From CAYOSU01 sp964406735 (GTDB lineage Bacteria > Bacillota > Clostridia > Christensenellales > CAMQZB01), in assembly GCA_964406735.1 (NCBI GenBank), contig CAYOSU010000008.1, forward strand, positions 1 to 64,000: a stretch of 64,000 nucleotides of DNA. The letters run 5' to 3'. Shown here in pieces: positions 34,709-43,735 of this stretch (position 1 is its first letter; each line of letters opens with the position of its first letter). The position numbers and the translations under genes were made by a program. The notes under the pieces were generated by a model that had not been told where the DNA came from, made no database searches, and worked only from the letters and a program-made list of their open reading frames with translations.

Positions 34709-34740
34709 TGCAATACAGCGAAAGAAGGTCGTTGTATAAT
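34709..34740 (+). promoter_or_regulatory. TGCAATACA-type promoter of the GH2 gene
   Basis: TGCAATACA (34709-34717), 17 nt, TATAAT (34735-34740). Confidence 0.6.
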
Positions 34741-34791
34741 TAAAGTAAAAGGCTAAAAGGCTTTATTTGGCAGAGCTTTAAGGAGGAAAAC

Positions 34792-37122
34792 ATGGTTATT
34801 GATTTTAACAGGGGCTGGACATTCAGCAAAAAGGGTATGCCCGAGACTGCAACGGCGGTAAATCTTCCGCACGATGCAATGATACTTGAGCCGCGCGGCA
34901 AGTGCGTCAACGGCGGCAATACGGGATATTTCCCCGGTGGCAATTATACCTACGAGAAGACGTTTGATGTTACTGCAGATATGCTCGGCAAGTACGTCGG
35001 AATACTCTTCGAGGGCGTATACCGCTTGGCTACCGTATACGTCAACGGCGAGAAGGCTGCGTTCCACGCATACGGCTATACGGAGTTTGAGGTAGACGTT
35101 TCGGAGCTTGTCAAAGAGGGCGAAAACACCGTTTTGGTGGACGTTTGGAATAACTTAGAGCCAAACTCCCGTTGGTATTGCGGCTCGGGAATTTATCGCC
35201 CTGTTTCGCTTATAATCAAGGATAAACACCACTTAACGGACGTCGTTATTACGACGAAGCAGATAAACCCTGCGATAATAAACGTAACCGCCTCCGAGGA
35301 AGCTGACGTTGAGATATACGACGGCGATACGCTCGTAGCAAGCGGCAAGACGGGAGACATCGAGATCCCCAACGCAAAGCTTTGGGATGACCTTGAGCCT
35401 AACCTTTATAAGGCTGTAATAAAGATTCCGACCGACACGGTAGAGGAGACCTTCGGTATAAGGACTATAACCTATTCCGCAAAGACGGGCGTTCTCATTA
35501 ACGGCAGAGAGGTCAAGTTCCGCGGTGCGTGCATACACCACGATAACGGCGTTTTAGGCGCATGCGATTTCGTAGATGCTTCCGACAGACGTATCAGAAT
35601 ACTCAAAGAGGGCGGATACAATGCGATAAGGTCTGCTCATAACCCTTGTTCGAGAGAGATACTCCGTGCATGCGATAAATACGGTATATACGTCATGGAT
35701 GAGACATTCGACATGTGGTATACTCCCAAGACCCACCACGACTATTCAAGAGACTTCTGGGAGAATTACAAGGACGATATCAAGGCGATGGTATTAAAAG
35801 ATCGCAACCATCCGTCCGTAGTTATGTACTCTATCGGAAACGAGAACTCCGAATTCCATGACGAAAAGGGCATGATGCTTGCAAAAGAACAAGCAGACCT
35901 CATTAGATCTATCGATTCCACGAGGATAGTTACCATCGGCGCAAACCTCATGCTTGCTCTTATGAATAATATTTATAAGGACGAGGGCGGAGAGTATAAG
36001 AGAGAGCCTTTAACTGAAGCTAACGGTGTTACCAAGAAGATGGAAAAAACAGGTTCTGCTGGCTTTAACCTTATTATGAGTATGCTCCCGAAGATCATGG
36101 GCAATGCGAGCAAGAAGAAAGGCTGCGGAGTCCTTGCAGATAAGCTTGACGAATTTATCGACATCGTAGGTCTTAACTACGGCGATGCGAGATACGATAT
36201 GGACTTTGCGAGAGATCCTGACCGTATGTATGTCGGCAGCGAGACCTTTGCCGTTTCCATTTACGACAACTGGAACAGAGTAGAGAAATATCATCAGCTC
36301 ATCGGCGATTTCGTATGGACGGGCTGGGATTATATCGGCGAGGCTGGCTCTTGCGGCGCATGGGATTACATGGAGTGGGGTAACTATCCTTTGCTCGACG
36401 GCGCAGGAACGATCGACATTTGCGGCAATAGAACGGTGGTTAACTACTACATGCAGATATGCAACGGAACGTACGATAGAGCGTATATCGGAGTTGCTCC
36501 AGTAAATTACGTCGGAAAGAAGTATCAGAGAGGCGGTTGGAGACTCAACAACTACATTCACTCTTGGTCTTGGCAGGGCTGCGAAGGTGTTAAGACTACC
36601 GTAGAGGTATACGGCAAGGGAGTCAAGGCAGAGCTTTTCTTGAACGGAAAGTCGCTTGGTGTGAAGAAGATGCAGAAGAACATTGCTAAGTTTGCCGTTA
36701 AATACGCTCCGGGAACGCTTACCGCAAAGGTATACGATGCAAAAGGCAACGTTTGGGGCGAGGATAAGCTTGAGACTTCGGGCAACGATACCGTAATGAA
36801 CGTATCGGTAGATAAGAAAGTATTGAATGCCAACGGACAGGACCTTTCTTATGTATTCATCGAGATGCAGGATAAGAACGGAATTTATAAGCCGGCAGAA
36901 GACAGATCCGTCAACGTCAAGATCGAGGGCGATGCGGTAACGCTTCAGGGCTTCGGTTCTTCGAGAACGAGAACGGACGAGGTATTCAACAGCGATACTC
37001 ACTCCACGAACTTCGGCCAGGCGCTCGCCGTATTGAGAGCAGGATACGAAAAAGGTATTGCAAAGATAACGGTATCTGCCGAAGGTGTTGCTCCCGTAAC
37101 GTTCGAAGTGGAAGTTAAATAA
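34792..37122 (+). CDS. GH2 family glycosidase (beta-galactosidase/beta-glucuronidase type)
   Basis: The 776-residue enzyme has the GH2 order: sugar-binding jelly roll (~1-160, NLPHDAMI, NSRWYCGSGIYRPV), Ig-like domain, barrel, then extra C-terminal Ig-like domains (~560-776). Acid/base Glu351 lies in G-N-E-N-S-E and the nucleophile Glu484 in V-G-S-E-T-F. An insert of about 60 residues rich in Met/Lys (~385-450) separates them. Which beta-sugar is released (galactose, glucuronate, xylose) is not settled by sequence. No signal peptide. aaggagg precedes the ATG. Confidence 0.92.
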   Translation: MVIDFNRGWTFSKKGMPETATAVNLPHDAMILEPRGKCVNGGNTGYFPGGNYTYEKTFDVTADMLGKYVGILFEGVYRLATVYVNGEKAAFHAYGYTEFEVDVSELVKEGENTVLVDVWNNLEPNSRWYCGSGIYRPVSLIIKDKHHLTDVVITTKQINPAIINVTASEEADVEIYDGDTLVASGKTGDIEIPNAKLWDDLEPNLYKAVIKIPTDTVEETFGIRTITYSAKTGVLINGREVKFRGACIHHDNGVLGACDFVDASDRRIRILKEGGYNAIRSAHNPCSREILRACDKYGIYVMDETFDMWYTPKTHHDYSRDFWENYKDDIKAMVLKDRNHPSVVMYSIGNENSEFHDEKGMMLAKEQADLIRSIDSTRIVTIGANLMLALMNNIYKDEGGEYKREPLTEANGVTKKMEKTGSAGFNLIMSMLPKIMGNASKKKGCGVLADKLDEFIDIVGLNYGDARYDMDFARDPDRMYVGSETFAVSIYDNWNRVEKYHQLIGDFVWTGWDYIGEAGSCGAWDYMEWGNYPLLDGAGTIDICGNRTVVNYYMQICNGTYDRAYIGVAPVNYVGKKYQRGGWRLNNYIHSWSWQGCEGVKTTVEVYGKGVKAELFLNGKSLGVKKMQKNIAKFAVKYAPGTLTAKVYDAKGNVWGEDKLETSGNDTVMNVSVDKKVLNANGQDLSYVFIEMQDKNGIYKPAEDRSVNVKIEGDAVTLQGFGSSRTRTDEVFNSDTHSTNFGQALAVLRAGYEKGIAKITVSAEGVAPVTFEVEVK

Positions 37123-37160
37123 TATTTTTGTAGTTTCTCAATAAAAATTATCAAACGCTC

Positions 37161-37189
37161 TTGAAATAGAGTTTATTAAGTAGTATAAT
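37161..37189 (+). promoter_or_regulatory. Promoter of the MFS gene
   Basis: TTGAAA (37161-37166), 17 nt, TATAAT (37184-37189). The transcript would begin near 37196, giving a leader of about 124 nt. Confidence 0.72.
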
Positions 37190-37245
37190 ATAGGTGTATT
37201 CAAGCTTAAAAAAGCGAGAATATATATATTTTATTTTGAAGAATT

Positions 37246-37293
37246 TGGCAAGCATAAGGACTATTGAAAGTGTTTTTATGCTTGCCATTTTTT
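37246..37293 (+). terminator. Terminator-like hairpin inside the MFS leader
   Basis: A perfect 12-bp stem TGGCAAGCATAA (37246-37257) with TTATGCTTGCCA (37276-37287) is followed by T6, 26 nt before the MFS ATG and downstream of its promoter. It looks like an attenuator, or the end of a ~100-nt small RNA. Confidence 0.75.
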
Positions 37294-37319
37294 AGGAAAA
37301 TATGTTAAGGAGAAAAATT

Positions 37320-38699
37320 ATGAAAGATCCTCAAAAAGTCTACGCAAAAGAGCAAAAAGAGCTTTTGAAGCGCAGAAAAATGGCGGCTCGTCACGAGAGT
37401 AAGTATGCAATGATAATTGCATTTATCCTCGTCGTATGCATTCACATAGTAGACGAGCTTGCAACAAACCTTCCCGGTTATTTACAGACCTCGATAGTAA
37501 CGGAATTTTTCGTTATAGGAAAGGGCTTGGAATATAACGAGGGATTGTCGCAGATGTCAGCGTACAGTATGATAGTCTCCGTACTCGTATTCTTTGCACC
37601 GTTCTACAAGACGCTTGCCGATCGTTTCGGAAGGAAACCCTTCCTCGTTATGAATACGGCGTTTTTCGGCGTAGGAATGCTCGTATGCTTCCTTGCTCCG
37701 AATTATCCGATATACCTCGTCGGTACGGCTATAATGAGCTTCTTCACCGCTCACGATATGCAGGTTACGTATATTCTCGAGGTTGCACCCGCAGATAAGC
37801 GTACCACCTTCTACGGCACGACAAAGTGCATCGGAACTATTGGACTCGTTCTCGTACCGCTTTTCAGGGATATGTTCATGGGCAACGACGGCACACAGTG
37901 GAGATGGGTATTCTTCATTCCTATCTTTATAGCATTCGGCGTCTCCGTTATGGCGATAATTATGGGACACGAGACCAAGGTCTTCCTGAACCAGAGAATA
38001 GAGTATCTTGAAAAGCCCATCGAGCAAAGAGAAAGGGAAAAGGCAGAGGCTAAGGCAGAAGCAGCTAAAAAGCCCGGCATCTTCCAGGCTATCAAGTACA
38101 TATTCAAGGATACGAAAGATCTTAGAAACCTTGTTATTGCGATGCTCGTATATTACGCAGGTATGATGGGATTCTCTTCATACTATGAGTCGATAATGAC
38201 TACGAGCGGAATGTCAACTGCCGAGGTTACGCAGGCGCTATACGTTTACCCGTTCGTATTTGCAGGCATAGTTCTCCTTTGCGGACTTTTGGGAGATCAC
38301 TTGGGAAGAAAGACGACGATCGGTATTATGGGCGGCGTTTCGATAATAGGATTTATTCTCTTCTGCTTAGGCTGCGGACAGGGCTGGAATCCTTATCTCA
38401 TCGGCTTCCTTTACGGCATTTACCTTGGTTGCTATTGGCAGGCGGGCGATTACATGCAGGTCATGGTATCAGAAAAAGCTCCTACCGAGATAAGAGCGTC
38501 CGTAACGGGTGCGATAGGTCTTTTGCAGTTCTTCTGCGTAATCGTAGGTATGGTCATCATTCTCGGACTTATGAACGTACTTCCGCTGTCGCTTGCATGC
38601 CTTATCGTTGCGACGCCGTTCATTATCGCAGGCGTTCTCATCGTTGCTATCAAGGTCAAGGAGACCAAGGGCGTAGACCTCGCCGAGGCAGGCGAATAA
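37320..38699 (+). CDS. MFS transporter, sugar-porter-like
   Basis: The 459-residue protein has about 12 membrane helices. MFS marks: A-D-R-F-G-R-K-P between helices 2 and 3, and the repeat G-D-H-L-G-R-K-T after helix 8. The long charged loop between helices 6 and 7 (~residues 215-250, Glu/Ala/Lys-rich) is typical of 12-helix members. I chose ATG 37320, 8 nt after taaggag, over ATG 37302, which overlaps that site. Its place after the GH2 gene suggests uptake of a sugar or glycoside, but the substrate is not evident. Confidence 0.88.
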   Translation: MKDPQKVYAKEQKELLKRRKMAARHESKYAMIIAFILVVCIHIVDELATNLPGYLQTSIVTEFFVIGKGLEYNEGLSQMSAYSMIVSVLVFFAPFYKTLADRFGRKPFLVMNTAFFGVGMLVCFLAPNYPIYLVGTAIMSFFTAHDMQVTYILEVAPADKRTTFYGTTKCIGTIGLVLVPLFRDMFMGNDGTQWRWVFFIPIFIAFGVSVMAIIMGHETKVFLNQRIEYLEKPIEQREREKAEAKAEAAKKPGIFQAIKYIFKDTKDLRNLVIAMLVYYAGMMGFSSYYESIMTTSGMSTAEVTQALYVYPFVFAGIVLLCGLLGDHLGRKTTIGIMGGVSIIGFILFCLGCGQGWNPYLIGFLYGIYLGCYWQAGDYMQVMVSEKAPTEIRASVTGAIGLLQFFCVIVGMVIILGLMNVLPLSLACLIVATPFIIAGVLIVAIKVKETKGVDLAEAGE

Positions 38700-38780
38700 T
38701 AAAACGGCGAAAAGCCGGTAGAAAACTGCTTGATTCGACCTAAAAAATCGGGCTCAAAAAAACTTAGAAAATATACATAA

Positions 38781-38827
38781 AAAGTTGCAAAAACGGCCTC
38801 TAAACGGTTGACTTTGCAGCTTTTTTT
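38781..38827 (+). terminator. Terminator of the MFS gene
   Basis: AAAGTTGCAAA (38781-38791) pairs with TTTGCAGCTTT (38813-38823, one G-U), followed by a T-run. Confidence 0.75.
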
Positions 38828-39157
38828 ATGTATATTGTAATGGTCTGCGGATAAAACAGACCAATTTTGCTTGTCATAACGACTAACTCTTTATTCCAAG
38901 CGGGGTTTTGAACGACCCTTAATTTTATGAGGATAAGCGCAACACGCACGGCAAAGTTTTCAATATCTGTCGCACGGCACAATATGGTGTGCCGAGAGGG
39001 CAAAAACCGTACCTATATATAGATAAAGGTTTGCTGCGAAGAGAATAAAGCTTTGAGAAAGCGTAAATGCGAGTGTCTTAATGAGATTAAGTGAAGCGAA
39101 AAACGCCACGACCAATACGGAAACCGCATGTCGGAGGAGATAAAGGCACGAGTCGTT
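38828..39157 (+). promoter_or_regulatory. Long leader region of the S10 operon
   Basis: This gene-free stretch precedes rpsJ. It contains hairpins GGTCTG/CAGACC (about 38842-38862) and CGGCACA/TGTGCCG (about 38977-38996). A possible long-range pairing joins AACGACT (38878-38884) to AGTCGTT (39151-39157), the latter touching the rpsJ ribosome site aaggagg. In other Firmicutes the S10 leader is the target of L4 autoregulation, so a regulatory leader is plausible; I cannot assign a known motif. No strong promoter is evident. Confidence 0.5.
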
Positions 39158-39168
39158 AAGGAGGATAT

Positions 39169-39468
39169 ATGGCAACACAGAAAATCAGAATCAAATTGAG
39201 AGCGTACGACCACAACCTGGTTGACGATGCGGCTAACCGTATCGTAGAGGCGATGGAAAAAGCCGGCGCTAAGGTTTCAGGACCTTTGCCGCTCCCCACG
39301 GAGAAGGAGATAATCACGATCCTTCGTTCGCCTCACGTCAACAAAGACTCCCGTGAGCAATTCGAGAGAAGAACTCACAAGCGTTTGATCGACATCTACA
39401 GCCCCAATGCAAAAGTTTTGGAAGACATTCACCTTCCTGCAGGCGTAGACATCAAGATCAAGCTTTAA
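39169..39468 (+). CDS. rpsJ: 30S ribosomal protein S10
   Basis: 99 residues, full length. Shows IRIKLRAYDHNLVDDAA and the loop G-P-L-P-L-P-T-E, then SREQFERRTHKRLIDI. S10 sits in the 30S head and also binds NusB for antitermination. First gene of the S10 cluster; aaggagg precedes the ATG. Confidence 0.98.
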   Translation: MATQKIRIKLRAYDHNLVDDAANRIVEAMEKAGAKVSGPLPLPTEKEIITILRSPHVNKDSREQFERRTHKRLIDIYSPNAKVLEDIHLPAGVDIKIKL

Positions 39469-39489
39469 TTTCCGAGGAGGTAGACGAAA

Positions 39490-40122
39490 ATGAAGAAAGC
39501 TATAATCGGAAAGAAAGTCGGAATGACGCAGGTATTCCTCGAGAACGGCGACTGCTTGCCGGTAACTGTCATTTTGGCAGGTCCGTGCCCTGTAGTTTCC
39601 AAGAAGACCGTTGAAAAAGACGGATACTCCAGCGCAGTTCTCGGATTTGACACAGTATCGGAAAAGAAGCTTAACAAGGCTCAGCTCGGTCAGTTCAAGA
39701 AGGCTAATTTGCAGCCGATGAGAACGCTCAAAGAATTCAAGCTCGATAACGCGGAAGCCCTCGAAGTAGGAACCGTACTTGACGTAACGCAGTTTGCTAG
39801 CGGCGACAAGGTAGACGTTTGCGGCACGACTCGCGGACGTGGATACACGGGCGTTATCCAGAGATGGAATCAGCACAAATTGAGAGCATCGCACGGTACC
39901 GGCCCTGTTCACAGAGAAGTCGGTTCTATGGGCGCTAACTCCGATCCCTCGAGAGTTTTGAAGCTTAAACACATGCCCGGTCGTTACGGACACGAAAGAG
40001 TAACGATCCAGAACTTGCAGGTAGTAAAAGTCGACCTTGACAAGAACGTCCTTTTGGTAAAGGGTGCTGTACCGGGACCTAAGGGTTCTCTCGTAACGGT
40101 AATCAATTCCGTAAAAGGCTAA
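39490..40122 (+). CDS. rplC: 50S ribosomal protein L3
   Basis: 210 residues, full length. Starts IIGKKVGMTQVF. It has the loop region R-G-R-G-Y-T-G-V-I-Q-R-W and G-S-M-G-A-N-S-D-P-S-R-V that reaches toward the peptidyl transferase centre, and H-M-P-G-R-Y-G-H-E. Confidence 0.98.
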   Translation: MKKAIIGKKVGMTQVFLENGDCLPVTVILAGPCPVVSKKTVEKDGYSSAVLGFDTVSEKKLNKAQLGQFKKANLQPMRTLKEFKLDNAEALEVGTVLDVTQFASGDKVDVCGTTRGRGYTGVIQRWNQHKLRASHGTGPVHREVGSMGANSDPSRVLKLKHMPGRYGHERVTIQNLQVVKVDLDKNVLLVKGAVPGPKGSLVTVINSVKG

Positions 40123-40139
40123 TTTAAGGAGTAACTAAA

Positions 40140-40766
40140 ATGCCAGACATTAAAGTATTAAATATGGAAGGAAAGGAAGTTAGCACATTAACGCTTTCCG
40201 AAGAAGTATTCGGCCAGCCCCTTAACGCAGCCCTCATTCATCAGGTAGTCGTTGCTCAGGCGGCAAACAAGAGACAGGGGACGAAATCCGCTCTTACGCG
40301 TTCTGAAGTTCGCGGCGGCGGAATCAAGCCTTGGAGACAGAAAGGCACGGGCAGAGCTCGTCAGGGTTCTATCAGAAGCCCGCAGTGGACTGGCGGCGGC
40401 GTCGTATTTGCGCCGAAGCCGAGAGATTTCTCGAAGGACATCAACGTCAAGATGAGAAGAAACGCTTTGAAGAGCGCACTTTCTGCGAAGGTTGCTGACG
40501 GCGAATTCGTAGTACTTGACAAGATCGAGCTCGAGAATGCAAAGACCAAGCTCGTTGCTGCAATGCTCAAGAATCTCAACATGGAGAAGAGCGTACTCGT
40601 AATTCTTCCTGAAAGAGACGAAATGTTCTTGAGAGCAGGTTCGAACATCGAAAAGCTTTCCGTAACGTACGCAGAACTTTTGAACGTAACGGAAGTAGTT
40701 AAGAACATCAACATCGTTACGACTGTTGACGGCGTTAAGAAAATCGAGGAGGTATGTTCGTTATGA
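40140..40766 (+). CDS. rplD: 50S ribosomal protein L4
   Basis: 208 residues. The tunnel-lining loop reads R-G-G-G-I-K-P-W-R-Q-K-G-T-G-R-A-R-Q-G. L4 is the usual feedback regulator of the S10 operon. Its stop overlaps the rplW start. Confidence 0.98.
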   Translation: MPDIKVLNMEGKEVSTLTLSEEVFGQPLNAALIHQVVVAQAANKRQGTKSALTRSEVRGGGIKPWRQKGTGRARQGSIRSPQWTGGGVVFAPKPRDFSKDINVKMRRNALKSALSAKVADGEFVVLDKIELENAKTKLVAAMLKNLNMEKSVLVILPERDEMFLRAGSNIEKLSVTYAELLNVTEVVKNINIVTTVDGVKKIEEVCSL

Positions 40767-41053
40767 CATCAAGAGATATCATCAAAAAGCCCTTACTCTC
40801 CGAGAAGAGCTATGACGGTATTGCAACGAAGAAATACACCTTCGAAGTAGCAAAGGACGCTACGAAGACGCAGATCAAAGCTGCTGTCGAAGAGATCTTC
40901 GGCGTAAAGGTAGAAAAGGTCAATACGGTCAATTATGAAGGAAAGCTCAAGAGAATGGGCAGAAACGAAGGCAGACGTCCTTCTTACAAGAAAGCCATTG
41001 TTCAGCTTACTTCTGACAGCAAGACTATCGAGTTCTTCGATAGCATGAACTAA
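40763..41053 (+). CDS. rplW: 50S ribosomal protein L23
   Basis: 96 residues. The start ATG 40763 is chosen over ATG 40754: the ribosome site aggagg (40747-40752) leaves 10 nt to 40763 but only 1 nt to 40754, and L23 proteins begin close to R-D-I-I-K-x-P. L23 docks trigger factor and SRP at the tunnel exit. Overlaps the rplD stop (ATGA). Confidence 0.96.
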   Translation: MTSRDIIKKPLLSEKSYDGIATKKYTFEVAKDATKTQIKAAVEEIFGVKVEKVNTVNYEGKLKRMGRNEGRRPSYKKAIVQLTSDSKTIEFFDSMN

Positions 41054-41066
41054 GGAGGGAAACACT

Positions 41067-41894
41067 ATGGGTATCAAGAGATATAAACCGACGTCTCCCG
41101 CAAGAAGATTTATGACGGTCTCCGATTTCTCCGAGATCACTGCAAAAAAGCCTGAGCGTTCTTTGGTTGAATCCATCAACAGAACGGGCGGCCGTAACTC
41201 GCAGGGTAAGATCACGGTAAGACACATCGGTGGCGGCGGAAGAATCAAATACAGAATCATCGACTTCAAGAGAAACAAAGACGGTATCCCCGCTACGGTT
41301 TCCACGATCGAGTACGATCCTAACAGATCCGCAAACATTGCGCTTTTGACTTACGCGGACGGCGAAAAGAGATACATTCTCGCTCCTTTGGGACTTTCCG
41401 TTGGAGACAAGCTCCTTTCCGGTAAGGGCGCAGACATCAAGGTCGGAAATGCACTTCCGCTTTCCGATATTCCCGTTGGTACGTTCGTTCACAACATCGA
41501 GTTCAAAGTCGGTAAGGGCGGACAGATAGCAAGAGCTGCAGGTATTTCCGCACAGCTCATGGCTAAGGACGAGAAATACGCAAACCTCCGTATGCCTTCG
41601 GGTGAGATGAGATTAGTCCCCATCGCTTGCAAAGCAACGATCGGACAGGTCGGCAACATCGAGCACGAGATCATCAGAGTTGGTAAAGCTGGTAAGACGC
41701 GTCATATGAACGTTCGTCCGACCGTAAGAGGTTCTGTAATGAACCCGTGCGATCACCCGCACGGCGGCGGCGAGGGCAAGAGCCCTGTCGGACGTCCGGG
41801 ACCTGTTACTCCTTGGGGTAAACCTGCTCTCGGATATAAGACGAGAAAGAAGAAGAATCGCTCCGATAAGCTCATTATCAAGCGTGTTAACTAA
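41067..41894 (+). CDS. rplB: 50S ribosomal protein L2
   Basis: 275 residues, full length. Typical GRNSQGKITVRHIGGGG, and near the C-terminus N-P-C-D-H-P-H-G-G-G-E-G, which contacts the peptidyl transferase region, then a basic tail. Confidence 0.98.
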   Translation: MGIKRYKPTSPARRFMTVSDFSEITAKKPERSLVESINRTGGRNSQGKITVRHIGGGGRIKYRIIDFKRNKDGIPATVSTIEYDPNRSANIALLTYADGEKRYILAPLGLSVGDKLLSGKGADIKVGNALPLSDIPVGTFVHNIEFKVGKGGQIARAAGISAQLMAKDEKYANLRMPSGEMRLVPIACKATIGQVGNIEHEIIRVGKAGKTRHMNVRPTVRGSVMNPCDHPHGGGEGKSPVGRPGPVTPWGKPALGYKTRKKKNRSDKLIIKRVN

Positions 41895-41912
41895 TTGAGG
41901 AGGTCGTAAAAA

Positions 41913-42194
41913 ATGAGTAGAAGTGTTAAAAAAGGACCTTACGTTCAGCCCCAGCTCCTCAAGAGAATAGAGGCAATGAACGCTGCTAACGAGAAGCAGG
42001 TCATCAAGACGTGGTCGAGATCCTCGACGATCTTCCCCCAGATGGTAGGACATACGATCGCTGTTCATGACGGAAGAAAGCACGTTCCCGTATATGTTAC
42101 GGAGGATATGGTTGGTTGCAAGCTCGGTGAGTTTGCTCCTACGAGAACTTTCCACGGACATACCTCCGGCGATAAGAAAGCTTCCGGTAAATAA
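41913..42194 (+). CDS. rpsS: 30S ribosomal protein S19
   Basis: 93 residues. RSVKKGPYV start, W-S-R-S-S-T-I-F-P, H-D-G-R-K-H-V-P-V-Y and F-A-P-T-R-T-F-x-G-H. Forms the head of the small subunit with S13. Confidence 0.98.
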   Translation: MSRSVKKGPYVQPQLLKRIEAMNAANEKQVIKTWSRSSTIFPQMVGHTIAVHDGRKHVPVYVTEDMVGCKLGEFAPTRTFHGHTSGDKKASGK

Positions 42195-42205
42195 GGAGAA
42201 TAATT

Positions 42206-42598
42206 ATGGCTAAAAGACAAAGAGAAAAAGCTGCTGCAATAAGAGAAAACAGCGATAAGCGTCCTTACGCGGTAGCAAGACATATTAGAATATCTCCGAC
42301 AAAGGTAAGAGCGGTGCTTGACCTTATCAGAGGTAAGAGCTACAGAGAAGCTTTGGGAATTCTCAACAACTTGCAGAAAGCTTCCGCAGATCCCGTTAAG
42401 AAAGTTCTCAATTCTGCTGCTGCAAACGCAGAGCACAACCTCGGAATGAACAAAGACAGCCTTTACGTAGCAGAGTGCTATGCAGACGGCGGCCCCGTTC
42501 TCAAGAGAGTTATGCCGAGAGCTCAGGGAAGAGCGTTCAGAATTCTTAAGCGCACGAGCCACATCACGGTAGTTCTTGATGCGGTCAAAGAAAACTAA
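42206..42598 (+). CDS. rplV: 50S ribosomal protein L22
   Basis: 130 residues; the N-terminus is extended by about 20 basic residues compared with the common ~110-residue form. Core ARHIRISPTKVRAVLDLIRG and the beta-hairpin R-A-Q-G-R-A-F-R-I that lines the exit tunnel. Confidence 0.97.
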   Translation: MAKRQREKAAAIRENSDKRPYAVARHIRISPTKVRAVLDLIRGKSYREALGILNNLQKASADPVKKVLNSAAANAEHNLGMNKDSLYVAECYADGGPVLKRVMPRAQGRAFRILKRTSHITVVLDAVKEN

Positions 42599-42613
42599 GG
42601 AGGTTGGCGATTT

Positions 42614-43276
42614 ATGGGTCAGAAAGTTAATCCTCACGGATTGAGAGTAGGCGTCATAAAGGGCTGGGATTCCCAGTGGTACGCTGACAAGAAAGAATTC
42701 GGAGTTTTCCTCAAAGAGGACTACGACGTAAGAGAATACATCAATAAGAACTATGCAGACTGCAAGATCAGCAAGATTGCTATCGAGCGTGCTGCAAACA
42801 AGCTTATCGTTGCAATAAGCGCCGGCAGCCCCGGAATGCTTATCGGCAAGGGCGGCGACGGCATCGTAAAGATCAAAGCCGGCGTCGAGAAGGTTCTCAA
42901 GAACAAATACAACGTTTCCATCAACGTTCTCGAAGTTGCTAAGGTAGATGCAGACGCTCAGCTCATCGCTGAAAACGTTGCTAAGCAGCTCGAAGACAGA
43001 GTTGGTTTCCGTCGTGCTATGAAGCAGAGCATCGGCAGAGCAATGAGACTCGGCTGCAAGGGTGTTAAGCTCATGGTAAGCGGAAGATTGGACGGCGCAG
43101 AGATCGCACGTTGCGAGCAGTATCACGAGGGTTCTATTCCTCTTCAGACTCTCCGTGCAGACATAGACTACGGCTTTGCTGAGGCACACACGACGTTCGG
43201 CGTTATCGGTGTTAAGTGCTGGGTCTACAAGGGCGAGGTCATCGCCAAAGCTGAAAAGAAAGGAGGCGAAGCGTAA
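42614..43276 (+). CDS. rpsC: 30S ribosomal protein S3
   Basis: 220 residues. MGQKVNPHGLRVG start, KH domain with LIGKGGDGIVKIK near residue 77, and the C-terminal D-Y-G-F-A-E-A-x-T-T-F-G-V-I-G-V-K-x-W. Part of the mRNA entry helicase. Confidence 0.98.
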   Translation: MGQKVNPHGLRVGVIKGWDSQWYADKKEFGVFLKEDYDVREYINKNYADCKISKIAIERAANKLIVAISAGSPGMLIGKGGDGIVKIKAGVEKVLKNKYNVSINVLEVAKVDADAQLIAENVAKQLEDRVGFRRAMKQSIGRAMRLGCKGVKLMVSGRLDGAEIARCEQYHEGSIPLQTLRADIDYGFAEAHTTFGVIGVKCWVYKGEVIAKAEKKGGEA

Positions 43277-43279
43277 ACT

Positions 43280-43735
43280 ATGTTAATGCCTAAGAGAGTA
43301 AAAAGACGTCGCGTTCACAGAGGAACGATGGCGCACAAATGCACCAAGGGCAACAAGATTGCTTACGGTGAGTACGGTTTGGTATCGTTGGAGCCTTGCT
43401 GGATCACATCTAACCAGATAGAGGCTGCCAGAATTGCTATAACGCGTTATTTGAAGCGTGGCGGACAGGTTTGGATCGATATATTCCCTCACAAGCCCGT
43501 TACGAAAAAGCCTGCCGAGACCCGCATGGGCTCCGGTAAAGGTTCTCCCGAGTATTGGGTAGCAGTAGTTAAACCGGGTAGAGTTCTCTTCGAGGTCGGC
43601 GGAGTTCCCGAGGCTGAAGCAAGAGAGGCATTGAGACTCGGAATGCATAAGCTTCCCGTAAAGTGCAAATTCATCAAGAAAGAAGATGCCGTTGAAGTAA
43701 ATACGACAGAGGGTGGTGAAGGCAATGAAGGCTAA
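43280..43735 (+). CDS. rplP: 50S ribosomal protein L16
   Basis: 151 residues. Starts MLMPKRVKRRRVHRG; F-P-H-K-P-V-T-K-K-P-A-E-T-R-M-G-S-G-K-G is the conserved core. It carries about ten extra acidic C-terminal residues (VNTTEGGEGNEG) beyond the usual end; that DNA also holds the rplW-independent ribosome site of rpmC, whose start it overlaps. Confidence 0.97.
   Translation: MLMPKRVKRRRVHRGTMAHKCTKGNKIAYGEYGLVSLEPCWITSNQIEAARIAITRYLKRGGQVWIDIFPHKPVTKKPAETRMGSGKGSPEYWVAVVKPGRVLFEVGGVPEAEAREALRLGMHKLPVKCKFIKKEDAVEVNTTEGGEGNEG

Noticed and set aside
36010..37002. 330-codon antisense open frame in the GH2 gene
   Set aside because: Shadow of a clear glycosidase; no start signals.
42065..43189. 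374-codon antisense open frame across rpsS-rplV-rpsC
   Set aside because: Shadow of ribosomal protein genes; no homology visible.
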